64,000 nucleotides of DNA. Origin: Blastomussa wellsi (Eukaryota > Cnidaria > Anthozoa > Scleractinia > Plerogyridae). Below are positions 14,143 to 26,055 of this stretch, piece after piece. A program made the position numbers and the translations under genes. Numbering within the stretch: position 1 is the first letter of the stretch; each line of letters begins with the position of its first letter. The notes beneath the pieces were generated by a model. That model was given only the letters and a program-made list of their open reading frames with translations, ran no database searches and was not told the origin of the DNA. The DNA is taken from NCBI GenBank assembly GCA_947652115.1, contig OX393570.1:20185090-20249089 (forward strand), read 5' to 3'.

Positions 14143-14210
14143 ATTTACAATTGCGAGCCGATAGGCGAGCAATTGTAAAGCCCATACAGATCGGACGCGA
14201 ATGTTTTATC
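14112..14210. mobile_element. Foldback element / long hairpin
   Basis: Nearly perfect arms of about 45 bases with a spacer of only a few bases: ATCTGTATGGGCATTTACAA on the left, and TTGTAAAGCCCATACAGAT on the right. Outer ends GATAAAA/TTTTATC also match. Confidence 0.65.
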
Positions 14211-14920
14211 GTACTTGTGAAATGAAAACAATAAATTGAATGCAAAGTATTGTTATTCGATTCCATTGTGCTTTGCATTTTAATCAGTAAAGATCTGTAT
14301 CAAAAGTTAATAAATACTAATCAGCTGAGCAGGAGTTTGTATCAAAAGTTAATTCTACTCTTGATTTGTATTGGGGTTTACAGAGCATTCATGTGACCTA
14401 AATAGTACCTTTGCATTGGATCTACTCCTTATGAATTATTAATGAATTTTACAAGTGTTATAAAATACATCGTTTAAAACCATAGTAAATTATAAGATGT
14501 CTAAAATATGCTAAAAATTCCTAATACGATACAATTATTATTTACATTTATTGTTTATTTGCGAAATGTATTTTTAAAGAGTTCCGAAACCTTTTGGATT
14601 ACACATCGACGTCTTCCATCGAAGAGGGTTTGAATTTTGGTGAACTAAATGTTTTCAGACTGACTTTTAAGCAAGTTTTCACCAGTCCGCCCGACTACAT
14701 TTAACCTAGCTATTATTGGTGTTTTGATTTGAAAACTCAAAGACTGGACTACAAGTAATTGTTTTAAATCCTTTACGATTTGTGGTTTGGGGAAATAAAA
14801 ACTAGGGTTGTATTGCTGTCTCGAGTGAATAATTTACGTGTGCAGTACAAAAACACCATTACCTCAAACTTTTAAGTATCAACAAGCTTTCCAAAACTTT
14901 TCATCAAATTGAGCCCAGCG

Positions 14921-14965
14921 GAACATATGGCACATATGCAACATATGGAACATATGGCACATACG
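14921..14965. repeat. 9-bp microsatellite (GMACATATG)n
   Basis: Five tandem 9-base units of the form GAACATATG, GCACATATG or CAACATATG. It ends about 10 bases before the terminal repeat of the element at 14976-16096. Confidence 0.75.
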
Positions 14966-14975
14966 GTATCATTGA

Positions 14976-16096
14976 GGGACCGATCGTTTATTACGTCGCA
15001 GTGGGGGGCGGTGGTTTTGGAGGGGGGGTTCAATTTTGAAACAAGCTCCATTTTGGGGGGTACATTTTTATCTTGCAAGAAACGTGAGGGGGGTCAAATT
15101 TTATGATACAGCAATGGAAGTCTAAAAAGTTTTACAACTGGGACGATCCTAGCGTTGTTACCTTTCAGAATGCTGGAAATGGCATCTTAGAGGCCGACAT
15201 TTGTAGAAAATTTCCTTTTCCCCAGACCCCCATAGAAACTCGCGCCTTTTGCGCTCGTGCTCGCTCCCAAAACCTACCTTTTTTCTATTTCAATGGTTGG
15301 AATCTGTGGCTCTGCAATTCAGAGATATTTCTGCCTCTAGGGGCACCCAATGAACAAACTGTGGCAAAATACATTCTTTCATCCAAATGAATGAAAATAT
15401 ATGATAGGTGTTCTTGAGTGTTGCTGGGAAAAAGTATCTGTTCCTTTTTGCCAGAACATGATCCATATTTTTTCCCCCAGCCAGCAATAGAACAAACAAC
15501 AAACGTGCGGAAATGGCACTGAAAACCGTTGAAATCCACTCTTCTTAACGAGATTCAAGCCTTCGTCAAGCAGTTTCTCCAGTCGCCCCTCCAAGTTTCA
15601 ATCGGCCAGCGCAGAAGCAGTGTTTTTTCAGTGACAACTCCCATGAGAAAACATATACTGAACTACTTTGCTAGCCAGCCAGCAACATTTGCGCTGGGGA
15701 ACAGATAAAGTGAGGAACAGACTCGCTGGGTGCCCCTGCGCCTCACTAGGTAGTCGCCATACTAAATGTGCACACCCGTGCCAGGGCTTTATCATGCACC
15801 ATATTATGTACCACAAGGTAGAAAATACAGACAATAAACGAGAGAAAAGATAAAAAAGATATAAAAAAATAGGATAAAAATATGTATGTGTGAGGAACGA
15901 AGCAAAGAATTTTGCATTATTTAAATGGTCAGAAGGGGGGAGGGGTACACTTTTTAAAATTAGAATGGCGAAGGGGGGTATATTTTTCTTAAGTAATTAT
16001 TTTTGGGGGGTACAGTTTAGAAACACCACACTTTTTTAAAAACCACCGACCCCCTCCCTCCCCCCCCCCCCGGAGACGTAATAAACGATCGGTCCC
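14976..16096. mobile_element. Non-autonomous DNA transposon with GGGACCGATCG TIRs
   Basis: Terminal inverted repeats GGGACCGATCGTTTATTACG (left) and its complement CGTAATAAACGATCGGTCCC (right) bound about 1.1 kb. The arms extend inward through a G- or C-rich tract to GGTGGTTTT / AAAACCACC. Direct subterminal motifs of the type TTTTGGGGGGTACA recur near 15049, 15967 and 16000. No transposase frame is visible; the longest interior frames are under 100 codons. Superfamily not assigned. Confidence 0.7.
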
Positions 16097-18116
16097 TAAT
16101 TTCTCACAGACTATTGTTCTAAAATTGATTACTCCCTTCTGAAGATTTATACAGCATGGTAGCATATCAAGCGTTTGAAAGATCTGCGTTTGCTCAAAAG
16201 TTTGTTCAAGAAAGGGAAATTGCCTCAATAGTTGTCTGATGCTCTCAAATCCGCTTAAGAATTCTAATCGTATAAAACATCATTTTGTGCCTAAAGCTGA
16301 ATAATCGCCCGAATCCGCCAAGCCAAGATCAATTGACCCCCAACTCAGCCCACGACCACTGAACGCTCATCTTCAGTTGATTTTGAACTTGAATATGGCA
16401 GTGTTTTTCAAGATCGAAAATATGATTTTCGGAATTTTCAGCCGAGGATTAATCAAGAAACAAATCACTAACTAGTATTCCAGTGAATGGAAACTGCTAC
16501 AATTTTTTTGATGTATAGATTATATTCAGAACTAACATAATATAATTCTGTAATTCCAAGGATGACGGCAATCACCGTGATTTATCGGCTCAAGTTGAGG
16601 AAGGAAAATACATGTTGCAAAACCGAAAACTCTTACCTTAACTGTTTAAATCTCTTGGCATTCAAAACCCTGTTGAGATAAACAAAGATTGACAAGAGCT
16701 TAGAGTAAACGACAATGAATTCGCTAAACCAAGATCAATACCAAACAACTTTTTTTAGAAAAATAAACGTATCTCTAGAATCTCGTATACATTTTGCAGG
16801 TTCTCTTACCAGCTTACCAAAAGGAAGCGAAATTTCAAAGGCTGAAGCAACTGCAGCGAGAAAGATGAAGCGAAATGAAACGAAAACTTGTCGCTATAAA
16901 GGAAACGCGTATATATGGATACAGAGCATTAATTCACGAGATTATAACATGGAAAAAAGCACACAGCGTGACGTGAGAGAGCTCATTAGCATGGCGAATA
17001 GAATTAGAGAATAAATGTAAGAATATTGGGCGGATTTACGAAATCTCATTCAAGTGAAACCATCAAAATGCACTCAGATAGTCATGCCAAACAAGCGCTG
17101 TGTATTCTCACGCGAAATGAAATGTTGATGTATTACATGTTGAAACTTACAGCTCAAAACCATTTGATTAAAACCGGCTTATAAATATTTTATTTGATGA
17201 ACTATTTTTGTCTCAAAACTGGCTTAAAATCTGCTGTTTACACTATTGGATATTTGGTCACGTGTTTTAAGCCTTAATTCGATGACTGTTGTTCAACACG
17301 AGAACTGAATGCAGTGAATGGTTATTTACTATAAAAATATTAAAGCATTGTTCCTCTGTTTATTGGGGCACTTTAGGGTAGATGATTGATAACCTTCAAA
17401 ACTGATTTATTGCACATTAAAAGAATGCAGAGAAACCACGTACGAAAATTTGTTTTAGACTGAAGAATGAATTTTAAAGTTGCAGCTCAGATATTTCTTG
17501 TGAACGATCTCTATTGCTCGTAGAAACAGAGTGTAGATCAGTGTCAAAGTTTAGTCTGAGTTTTTCTTAATTTTCGTATGTTTACACTGGATAAACTGAA
17601 AAATTAAATCGCTAGGCTAAAAAGAAAAACATGTTTGTGTTGACATTTCATTGTATTAATGGCGGAATGGTAATCGTTTAAAGATTAATTAAGCCAGCCA
17701 ATTCCTAAATTCATAATTGTGATTCAAGGCATTTATTTACTTCCATGAACCAGACTTGCAGGTCAGTACTCACTCGGTTTTCAAGGTCCAAAAATTTGGA
17801 ATAGTATGGGCAACAATACACGAAGTATAAAATCACATTGTACTTTTAAGAAAAACATGAAAAGAACCATACCTAACAAAAATAACTGTAGTATCAAATT
17901 ATCCCTCTCCTAATTCTAATGCTTCTTTGATATATTTTTTATATGTAACGTACATTTCTTATTGTGAGACTATCTGAATAATAACATAGCTCTATAAGTT
18001 ACAGTTGATCATGAATCTATACATTCAAGCGTTTTATCAGTTTATTGCTTTTCTGTGGGCGATGTACAGTAAAAACCCACAAAAGAACAAGTGGATTAAG
18101 AACCTCCAGGCGGAAA

Positions 18117-18345
18117 TTTAAAGGGGCATTGTCACGCTGTTAAAAGGTATTTTTAAAACGCTTAAAACTTTCGATGCCCAACAAGGAAAACCTAATAATA
18201 ATGGTCTAACTTTGTTGTCGAAGAATATAGTACTATATTGAAACTATTGATTATTGTATGCTGTTGCAGATGGCGAGCTGAGGATGGAAATGGATTTTGA
18301 TTTGAAAAACTTTGCCAATTTTTTCAAAGTTTTAAGATATGCATA
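18117..18345. mobile_element. MITE fragment of the GGGGCACTGTCAC family
   Basis: Begins TTTAAAGGGGCATTGTCACG, like the termini of 24031-24422 and 53344-53632. It contains the family's internal GAAAAACTTTGCCAATTTTT block. The right terminal repeat is not seen, so the copy is truncated. Confidence 0.5.
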
Positions 18346-18981
18346 TGATGAGTTTGCTGGCGCATATGATAAGGAAATATTGGTTACCAGCTAGTTAAAA
18401 AATTATTAGGTCGGAATAAACATGTCATTTATCTGTGCCAGCAACTCCCTTGCAATTAATATAATGACCAGCCCATGCGAAGTCAATTTTGTAAAGCAGC
18501 GTACAATTTTCAGACAGACGTTAAGAACATGTTAAGAACACCTTGAAACATACGTTCTTTTATGCGGGTTTCTACTGTAGCAGCTGGAAGTGGATTTAAA
18601 TTTATAGTTTGTGGTAGCTTCCTTAAAAACAACGTAAGTATGATTTTGTTTTCTGAAGGACACCCGTGAAGGTATTACGTAACCTTAATTTAGACTGCGC
18701 AGCGTCGGGGGTTAGTTTCGTCTGCAAGGCAGGCTAGCGCCTTCACTGGACTAGTCGTTGTAGACGATCATATTGTGAGCCCCAAAGCGTTTTCATTAAA
18801 AGCTAGTTATCGGACCTAACGTGCGATACCGATGGCGTGTGTGATTAGAACATCGAATAAAGACCACAGCTACCCCCAAGCTCTTTTAGAGATCAAACAC
18901 ATACGAGCTTCGATTCCTTTGCGTAACTGTGCAACTATAAGGCCTTATATGGGACAATTTTACAATGAAAACTCGATACAT

Positions 18982-19147
18982 TAACTCTGGTGTCTCTTTT
19001 CTTGTCGCCTGTGTGGTTTTTGGAGTGATTTAGAACGTTTTCGTTGAGTTGGAGTTTCACTGCTATTTCTCACTACAACTCAACGAAGACGCTCTAAATA
19101 GCTCCACAAAAACCACACAGGGCAAAAATAAAGAGACACCAGAGTTA
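18982..19147. mobile_element. Imperfect foldback element
   Basis: Arms TAACTCTGGTGTCTCTTTT and AAAGAGACACCAGAGTTA, continuing through CCTGTGTGGTTTTT / AAAACCACACAGG and CGTTGAGTTG / CAACTCAACG. Short spacer. Open frames here are palindrome artefacts. Confidence 0.65.
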
Positions 19148-19919
19148 AAATTGTATGGAAGGAATAATTTTCCCATACAAACCCTTATAATTGCACTGCT
19201 ACGCAACGGAATCAGCGCTGCAATCAAAGATCGCATGTTTTTAATCTCCAAAAGAGCTTGGAGTACCTGTGATGTAAACTCCCTGCAAGTACGAAAGTTT
19301 GTCTTATACACTAATATGATTATTAGACAGTTAGTTACCCATATAACAACTAACCTCAAGTAAAAGTTTCGTAAGGTACAAGAGAAGCGCACACTTAACA
19401 ATCCTAGTCCAAACTTGAACTTGAAGTCGTGTTCATTCTTTTGTTTTTTTGCCTGCGTGGAAGGTCACTGATTCCCACAATATTAAAACCACAACCCTGA
19501 CAATCCACGGAGAATGGGCATTAAAAGGTCAAGCAACCTTTCACGTGGGTGTTCAAATATTTTTCAATTAGGCTGCCTAATTTTGGAGACCGCCTTTTCT
19601 GAAACAAAATTCGAAAACTGGGGGATATCGCCTGGTATGTTATCCTGTGAAATCGCGCGGAATATCGCCTAAAATCAGACGATATTACGCAAGATTGAGC
19701 AGGATAATTGTTTTATTATTCAACAAATTGTCAATGAAGGACATTTTATAGCTAGAAAAGTTGCCGTTATACGGCGCTTTACAAGACTTCTACCGAATTT
19801 TAGTATATTCTCAGCTCCGACTATTGCATTTCTAGCTTTTTGATTTTTTGAATTGTATGCTCTTTCCGGACGCTTTGTAAAATTGTGGAAATAAAAATTG
19901 GCGGCAAAAGAATTTACTA

Positions 19920-20035
19920 AAACAATTATTCCATTCGCCCTTGTTGGATATGAAGTGATCATAACCAACTCGCGCTATGCGCTCGTTGGTTATTTTATCA
20001 CTTCATATCCAACACGGGCTCATGGAATAATTGTT
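19920..20035. mobile_element. Foldback MITE (GTTGGATATGAAGTGAT arms)
   Basis: AACAATTATTCCAT...GTTGGATATGAAGTGATCAT on the left faces ATCACTTCATATCCAACACG...ATGGAATAATTGTT on the right. The centre reads AACCAACTCGCGC / GCGCTCGTTGGTT. The whole 116 bases can form one hairpin. Confidence 0.7.
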
Positions 20036-20346
20036 ATATAGCTGGGGCATATTCGGTCACGTGACGTGTTTAGGCCAATCGCGCGCGCGGAAAAATATTT
20101 GATGGCTTGAATAATAAACAGACAGAGAGACCCAGTTCAAATCCGAAATACGCATTCCGAGAGAAAAGAACCCACTGAAAGTTTGAAACCCAAGAAAAAT
20201 CTGGAAAGCCAAATAACCGGGAATTCAACTGAAAAAAAAACCATGCAAACGGGAACTGAGAATACATGAAATTCCATGTAAATGTGCCTGTTATGTAACT
20301 TTACAGTTCCTTTGCGTGACCTACTTGAACAACGGAGATCGCGAAT

Positions 20347-20520
20347 TATGGAAATTTGTGTAAATTGTATGGTGAAGCGAAATCGTATCGTATTCCTCTA
20401 AGTTATGTTACTGGAATCGTTTAAATTACCTTGAGCAAATTTCTCTGTGATCTCTGATACTGAAACTCTTGCGTGTCAACAACAACAAAGGCGTGGGCGA
20501 TTCGGGCCCCTGACTGGGAA
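20347..20520 (+). repeat. Dispersed repeat, copy 1 (second copy 29354-29545)
   Basis: Shares with 29354-29545 a run including GTTATGTTACTGGAA, GTTTAAATTACC and AACAACAAAGGCGTGG / AACAATAACAAAGGTGTGG in the same order. No coding potential; class unknown. Confidence 0.5.
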
Positions 20521-22083
20521 GGGCTTATCTAACCGGAAACAACGTGTCTCCAAGACCCTAACCGACGGACCGAAGAGTCGGGGAGTTATGTTTCAGACGA
20601 TTTTCTAAAAGGATTTACAATTGAAAGAAATAACAGAGAAAGAAGAACCATGTTTTTCGCGTAAACAGAATTATCCAAGATGGCGGATGCTCACTGAACG
20701 ATCGTGACGGGCAGTAGCTATGGTTCCCCACACACGACTTCTATGAAATTTACGTGACATTTAGAACAATAGTTACATTCCATATATGAGCCAATCACAA
20801 CGCCGAATTTTAATTAGTTAATTAGAAACAGACAACCGATTGATTCCTGCTGAGTTGCCGACATTTCTATTGTTCTTACGCGATACGTTACTTATAGGAG
20901 CTACATCACAGTTTGTGCATTTTGAAACCCTTGTTACTTTTTGTTTTGGTATTACCTATTTGATGTTTTTCTACCTTAGTAAACTATTGTTTCTCGCGTT
21001 CTAAGGAAGTTTGATTCGCCGCAAAAAATGACTCAAAATTTCGTGACGCAGCTTTCTGTCCTAATGCTGTCTTACCCGGCAGATTTTGTTCAGGTAGTCA
21101 CCATAAAATGAGAACATCTTTTGCTCTAAAAAATAGCCCACTGGCGAAAGACATAACAGGCGCCCTTGTCGAATTATTTAGTTCAAATCGAAGTAAACTT
21201 TGAAATAACAGATTACCAAGGTAGAAAAACACCAAAGAGGTAACACTGAATAAACTGAGATGAAACAAGGAAATGAGGAAGATTGAGAAGGATTGTACTA
21301 GTTGACAATCTTGAAAATTGATGCTTAACTTTTTGACAGAACTCCTTTATAAGGAATACTCCGATCTGAACCAAAATAACCTGAGCATCAGGCCTTATTG
21401 AAGGGGAGGGGAGGGTGGGGAGAGAAAGGGGAGAGGCTAGGGTTCCCTCCGACCCCTTACAAAACCAAACGCAAGTCAAAATGCCCCATAACACACACCT
21501 TGAGGTCGTACAGACTCTGTACGTGTACGTGAAAGCCATTTGTACGCCATACAATTGAAACATTTTCCTTTCAACTTGGAAAGCAAGCAAGGTCAAGCAA
21601 CAATGCCGCACGATTCCCATTGCCGCACGATCATGCGAATCGTGCATCGCAAAGCGTTCTGCTGGCGGGCCGACCATACCGTGCACAAGGTAGTTTCCCT
21701 TAGCTAGACCTAGTGAAACATGTTCTATCTAAAATTAGGGGTGGCTGTAATATTATAAAACTACTTACGTGAAAGCAGACGCATGAAACGTTACACATCC
21801 ACTGGACCGATTACGTTGTTTTTTGCTTGTTTTCGTGCACTGTACAAGTCGTGTAGAATTGTAGGTAACATGCGTCATAACACTGATTTAAACAAGGTCA
21901 AAGAAGAATGGTTTTTATTAAAAAGCAGAAACCTTTTGTCTATCTTCGGCATCGGTTTCCCTTGAAACTTGTTTTTATCCTTTCCCTGAGGCATACAGTG
22001 TCTAGACCAAAAAGAGGAAAAGGCGGTCTTGTGATAATCTTTGGTCGCGTTATCAGCTGGCTTGTCTAGCTAGTTTTTATTTA

Positions 22084-22336
22084 CACCTCTCTGTAACAGA
22101 GCCAGTGGAATCTTTATCTTCACTGGGTTTTCGGAAAAAAGTCACCGGGTTGGCTAATTTCCCACTGGGTCCGCTCGTTTTCTGTTTTATTTTGCAAACA
22201 AAATACACTGGGTCACACCGCACAGTCACTGGGTAAAATCAAAATATTCACTGGGTACTGGGGAGACTAAATTTCCGCTGGGTAGGGGAAAATAATTCAC
22301 TGGGTAGGGTTCCAGTGGGTCTGTTACAGAGGGGTG
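22084..22336. mobile_element. TIR element carrying a CACTGGGT motif array
   Basis: Ends CACCTCTCTGTAACAGAGCC and GTCTGTTACAGAGGGGTG are inverted. Between them about eight degenerate copies of CACTGGGT appear (near 22119, 22143, 22168, 22206, 22228, 22250, 22298), mostly in one direction and irregularly spaced. No open frame. Confidence 0.65.
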
Positions 22337-23764
22337 TTTATTTGCTGGATGGTTTGTATAACGAAATCGCAGGGTATTCACTCACGCGTTAGCTAAAAGT
22401 GGGTATACTTCGCCTTTTAAAATGCTTGGGACAAGGAGAGAAAACGTAGAAAGCTTCCTAACGCAAAGCAATATCAGTAAACTCAGTTCATAGAAACTAA
22501 CTAGGAAATTGGTACAGTTTTGAAGATATCACCTTGTTTGCATTGTACTTGAAAACAGTTTGAATCTTTGAAAACTGTCAACAAAAGTATTATGGGAAAG
22601 CAAAATTTAAATTTGGCTGAGTTTATTAAAATAAGATATCCTGATCTCTGCGAAAACTCAAAACAATACTTTGAATATCAATGCTCTTTCGTTTTGAAGA
22701 CCACAGAAAAGCTCGAACGAATCAGTAGGAACTGTATCACTGGAGGAAGCGAATTAAGTGAAGTGGTTCGAAAGTCGTCGCATCGATAAATTGTCATTTA
22801 CGGCTAAATTTTACGTTTCATAATTTTAAGAAGGAAATAAGGTAAAACGCATTTCATAGAATGTGGAAGCGATTCAATGAATTTTTCAATACAGTGAATT
22901 GTTAAAAAGAGCAACCTGTTATTTGAGTGACGAGACTAGAACTAAATTTTGCGTGATCTTAGCTTACATCAGAAACAGAGAAAAATTGAACATGCTAAAA
23001 TATCGCTTACCTTTGACTAGGGAGGGTTTGCGGGTTGTTTTTTGACAAAGTAACACATCAATTAACTTTCACTTGTCCTCTTGGAAACTTGAATTGAATT
23101 ATTAACGCTGTGTTTCAACATTTTCAGCGAAAAATCTGCGGCATTTCTAGTCTGGGTGGAAAGTGTTATTTTACACGCGGTGATTCGGTGAATGTAAATT
23201 GAAATGTGCGTACACATCTGTCAGTGTGATGTCATTGTTAATTCAGGCAGAGCATAAGATCGGGTGTGCTGTTTTGGAATATATATCAAACGCATACCTA
23301 AACGATTTTTTGTTGCTGAGCACAACACGATAATAGAGTTTAACTATTATATTTGCCACCTGTTATTGATTGTCTTCGTGTTATTGAAAATAACAGTGTC
23401 TTGAAATGCATCATCAGCGAAACCTACTTCTGTATTTTTCAGTTAAAATTGTTGTTATAAATATATACTCACCATTTTCAATGTTGCTAAAATTAAAAAA
23501 ATCAGTTAACTGGGAAATGACGCGTTTTTACGGCTATTGTTAATGTTGAACAACAAAGTGCCAATTAATATTCCATTCGTGAAATAAAAGGCGCGAAAAT
23601 AAAGGAAAAAAAGTGCGTATGCCCGGGAAAAATTTTAACAGGCCAATTTCGACAGATTTTCAAACATTCTAAATCTAATAAAGGGGAAAACAAGGGTTCA
23701 CATGGTAAAAGCGGGGTGCCAACGTATAACGGTGTCGGCTGACTTTCTTTAGCTTTTTGGAATA

Positions 23765-23960
23765 CAGTAAACTGCCGCTTAGAAGCCCTGGGCTTGAACA
23801 ATTTCGTAGGGGATTTTAGGAGGGCTTATAAACGGAGGGGCTTATATCCGAGGGAGCTTAATTGGCTTAATTATAACCGGAATAGAAAAACCGCTCCGAA
23901 ACGAGCTAAAACAGTGCTGATCAAAATATAAATACAAGGTGTGGGGGGGGGGGGGCGGCT
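23765..23960. mobile_element. Probable Tigger/pogo-like MITE fragment plus poly-G tract
   Basis: Starts ACAGTAAACTGCCGCTTAGA, followed by repeated GGGCTTATA motifs (GGGCTTATAAACGGAGGGG, GGGCTTATATCCGAG). This resembles pogo-type element ends, but that is an inference from memory. A G-run of about 13 bases lies at 23943-23956. Confidence 0.35.
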
Positions 23961-24030
23961 GATAGTGCTTAATACCACTCGAAACAAGAAAAGCTAGAGG
24001 GGGGAGGAGGGGTGTGGCAGTTTATGGTAC

Positions 24031-24422
24031 TTAAAGGAGCACTGTCACAGTGGTTTTGCTGTTTTCAGCTTCATTCGTTGCTGAAACCATTACCTGGTAC
24101 CTTTAGTCGTGTCCAAAATGCTCCTGATGGACTAAAAGGAAGATATCAAACGAATTGGGGCTCAGAGAGCAAACCATAATGAATTTCTGGCGATATTTTC
24201 AGGGAATGGCTCTAGAATTTGAAAAAACTTGCCAGTTTTTTCAAATTTTAATCCTGTTCCATCCTTGCCATCCCAAGTGATAGGCGGAAATAAACGGTTC
24301 AGTGAAGTGATATAGTCCAAGGTAATAAAACTACACCATTATTTTTGGGTTTCCACTGTTGCAGGCATATATTTCAGTATTTTAAAAAATGACTCCAAAA
24401 TACCGTGACAGTGCCCCTTTAA
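24031..24422. mobile_element. MITE with AAAGGGGCACTGTCACGG termini
   Basis: Left end TTAAAGGAGCACTGTCACAG and right end TACCGTGACAGTGCCCCTTT are inverted repeats. The interior has TCAGGGAATGGCTCTAGAAT and AAACTTGCCAGTTTTTTC, shared with the copies at 53344-53632 and 18117-18345. Confidence 0.75.
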
Positions 24423-24552
24423 CTTAATCAGTATTTTATATTGATCTTTTTTACATTTTTGTGAACAGTGCAACTTTCCTGGGTATCTTGCCAGATTTCA
24501 ATCCACTACAAACAGTAGAAGTTATCTTTTTTGGACTTTTCCGAGAAATTAC

Positions 24553-24777
24553 GGCCATCATTAATTCTCCTAGTTCCAAGGTTTGGATGAAAATTTGAGA
24601 AAACAACATCATTTACTCAAAATACCTCACGGGTTGAAATTATAATACAAATTAGTACAGAAAACCGCATGAAGAAAAAAAAAAGCTTTCGACGCTATCT
24701 TCGTGCAATTTTCTGTGCTAATGGTTATTATAATTTCAACCTGTGTGGTCTAGGAACAAGGATAATTAATGGCAGCC
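24553..24777. mobile_element. Foldback/TIR element
   Basis: GGCCATCATTAATTCTCC...GTTCC faces GGAACAAGGATAATTAATGG...CC. An inner pair, GGTTGAAATTATAATA and TATTATAATTTCAACC, extends the fold. Length about 225 bases. Confidence 0.6.
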
Positions 24778-25494
24778 ATAAACTCTCAGGAATAAAGTAA
24801 AAGAATATGACTTCTAGAGTAAGCAATGAACTGAAATTTGGCAACATATCACAGAAAGTTGTATTGTGCACGAAAATGTGGATAAACTATAGTTATCAAC
24901 AGTTTGACCATAATAGCACTTCAGCTCCGCTGGTTTTTTACGTTCTCAACCAGTTATGGTCTGAACAGGTGCACATGCAATTCAACAAAAGTGACTGCTC
25001 AATTTCCTTATTCCTAGATTAACTTGGCTTACGAAAGCCAAGAAATGTGAAAAACAACAAAAAAATCAATGTGTAGTAAACAAGGCATACACTATTGGTG
25101 GTTTTCACTGTCACACAATCAAAACCTAAATTTGAAGCAATTAAACTACAGAAGCTAAGAATTTCAGATAGGGTAGATGATAAATAGATAAACAATTTCT
25201 CCACGTCTCAGGACTGTGCGACATGACGTTCACGAGTTATTTGCTGAAACGTTCCAAGCAAATTTACAAAGCTCAGTATGGAGTCGCCATATTTGTGTCC
25301 TTCCGAGGGGCACAAATATGAGCACCATAATGCCCAATAGACCATCTGGAACTCAGTTGTACTACTAGCAGTGACTACGTTTGGCTCATGAGCTACATAA
25401 CACTTCCACATAACACCACTTATTATATCTGACTGAAAATTGACAGGCTAGGCTTTTCCTAAACAAAACAGCTTTCTCATGGCACTCAGCTTGA

Positions 25495-25655
25495 TGTCAC
25501 ATACCAGGGCTGTCACTAAGGGCCGGGGGCCGGGGAATTCCCCCCGCTACTTTGAAACAAAACCAAAACACTGGAAAGTGAAAAATACACCAAACAACAA
25601 AATCCCCCGGCTACTTTTTTACTTTCCCCACCTACTTGAAAACTCAGTGTCAACC
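25495..25655. repeat. Probable dispersed element with GGGCTGTCACTAAGGG end
   Basis: CAGGGCTGTCACTAAGGGCC followed by G- and C-rich tracts resembles the ends of 34757-34939 (AGGGCTGTCATTAG). The second end is not clear. Confidence 0.3.
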
Positions 25656-26055
25656 CTGCATATGGTGGAAAACTCAAATAATTATTCATGATGCTCTGTT
25701 TTCAAAATGAAGGGCACTATCGAGTTGAAAATTTGTGAAAAAATATATTTTTAGTTCACCTTACAACTAGTAGCAACAAAAATTTAGCAAGCTTAGCGAA
25801 GTTTGATTTCAGAATATTATGAGGTGATGTCACAAGAAAACCAAAAATAATCTATTTTCGAGCCGTATGAGTGCGTGAAAAATAATAACTATTTACATGT
25901 ATATCTCTAAAACCATGATCTTTGAATAAAAAATGAAATTAACTAATGATATATCCACTATTAAGAATCATAAAATGGTTCTAATTTCTACACATTGGAC
26001 CATCCAAAAATGCAATCTCCTTTTTCACTGCTAAATAGCAATTAATGATTAAAAT

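Larger units (their letters stand above)
10614..26055. other. Long intergenic region upstream of the turtle gene
   Basis: About 15.4 kb between the turtle start codon and the RBM7 stop. It must contain the turtle promoter and possibly untranslated 5' exons, but I could not place them. No coding gene is supported. The longest open frames (180 aa at 12068-12610, 157 aa at 21213-21686) show no domain or splice support. Repeats listed separately occupy parts of it. The stretches 10700-12200, 16100-18100 and 20550-22080 show nothing I recognise. Confidence 0.55.

Noticed and set aside
21213..21686. 157-codon open frame on the minus strand
   Set aside because: No domain, no codon pattern, low-complexity Pro/Ser stretch from a purine-rich tract; nothing suggests a protein family.
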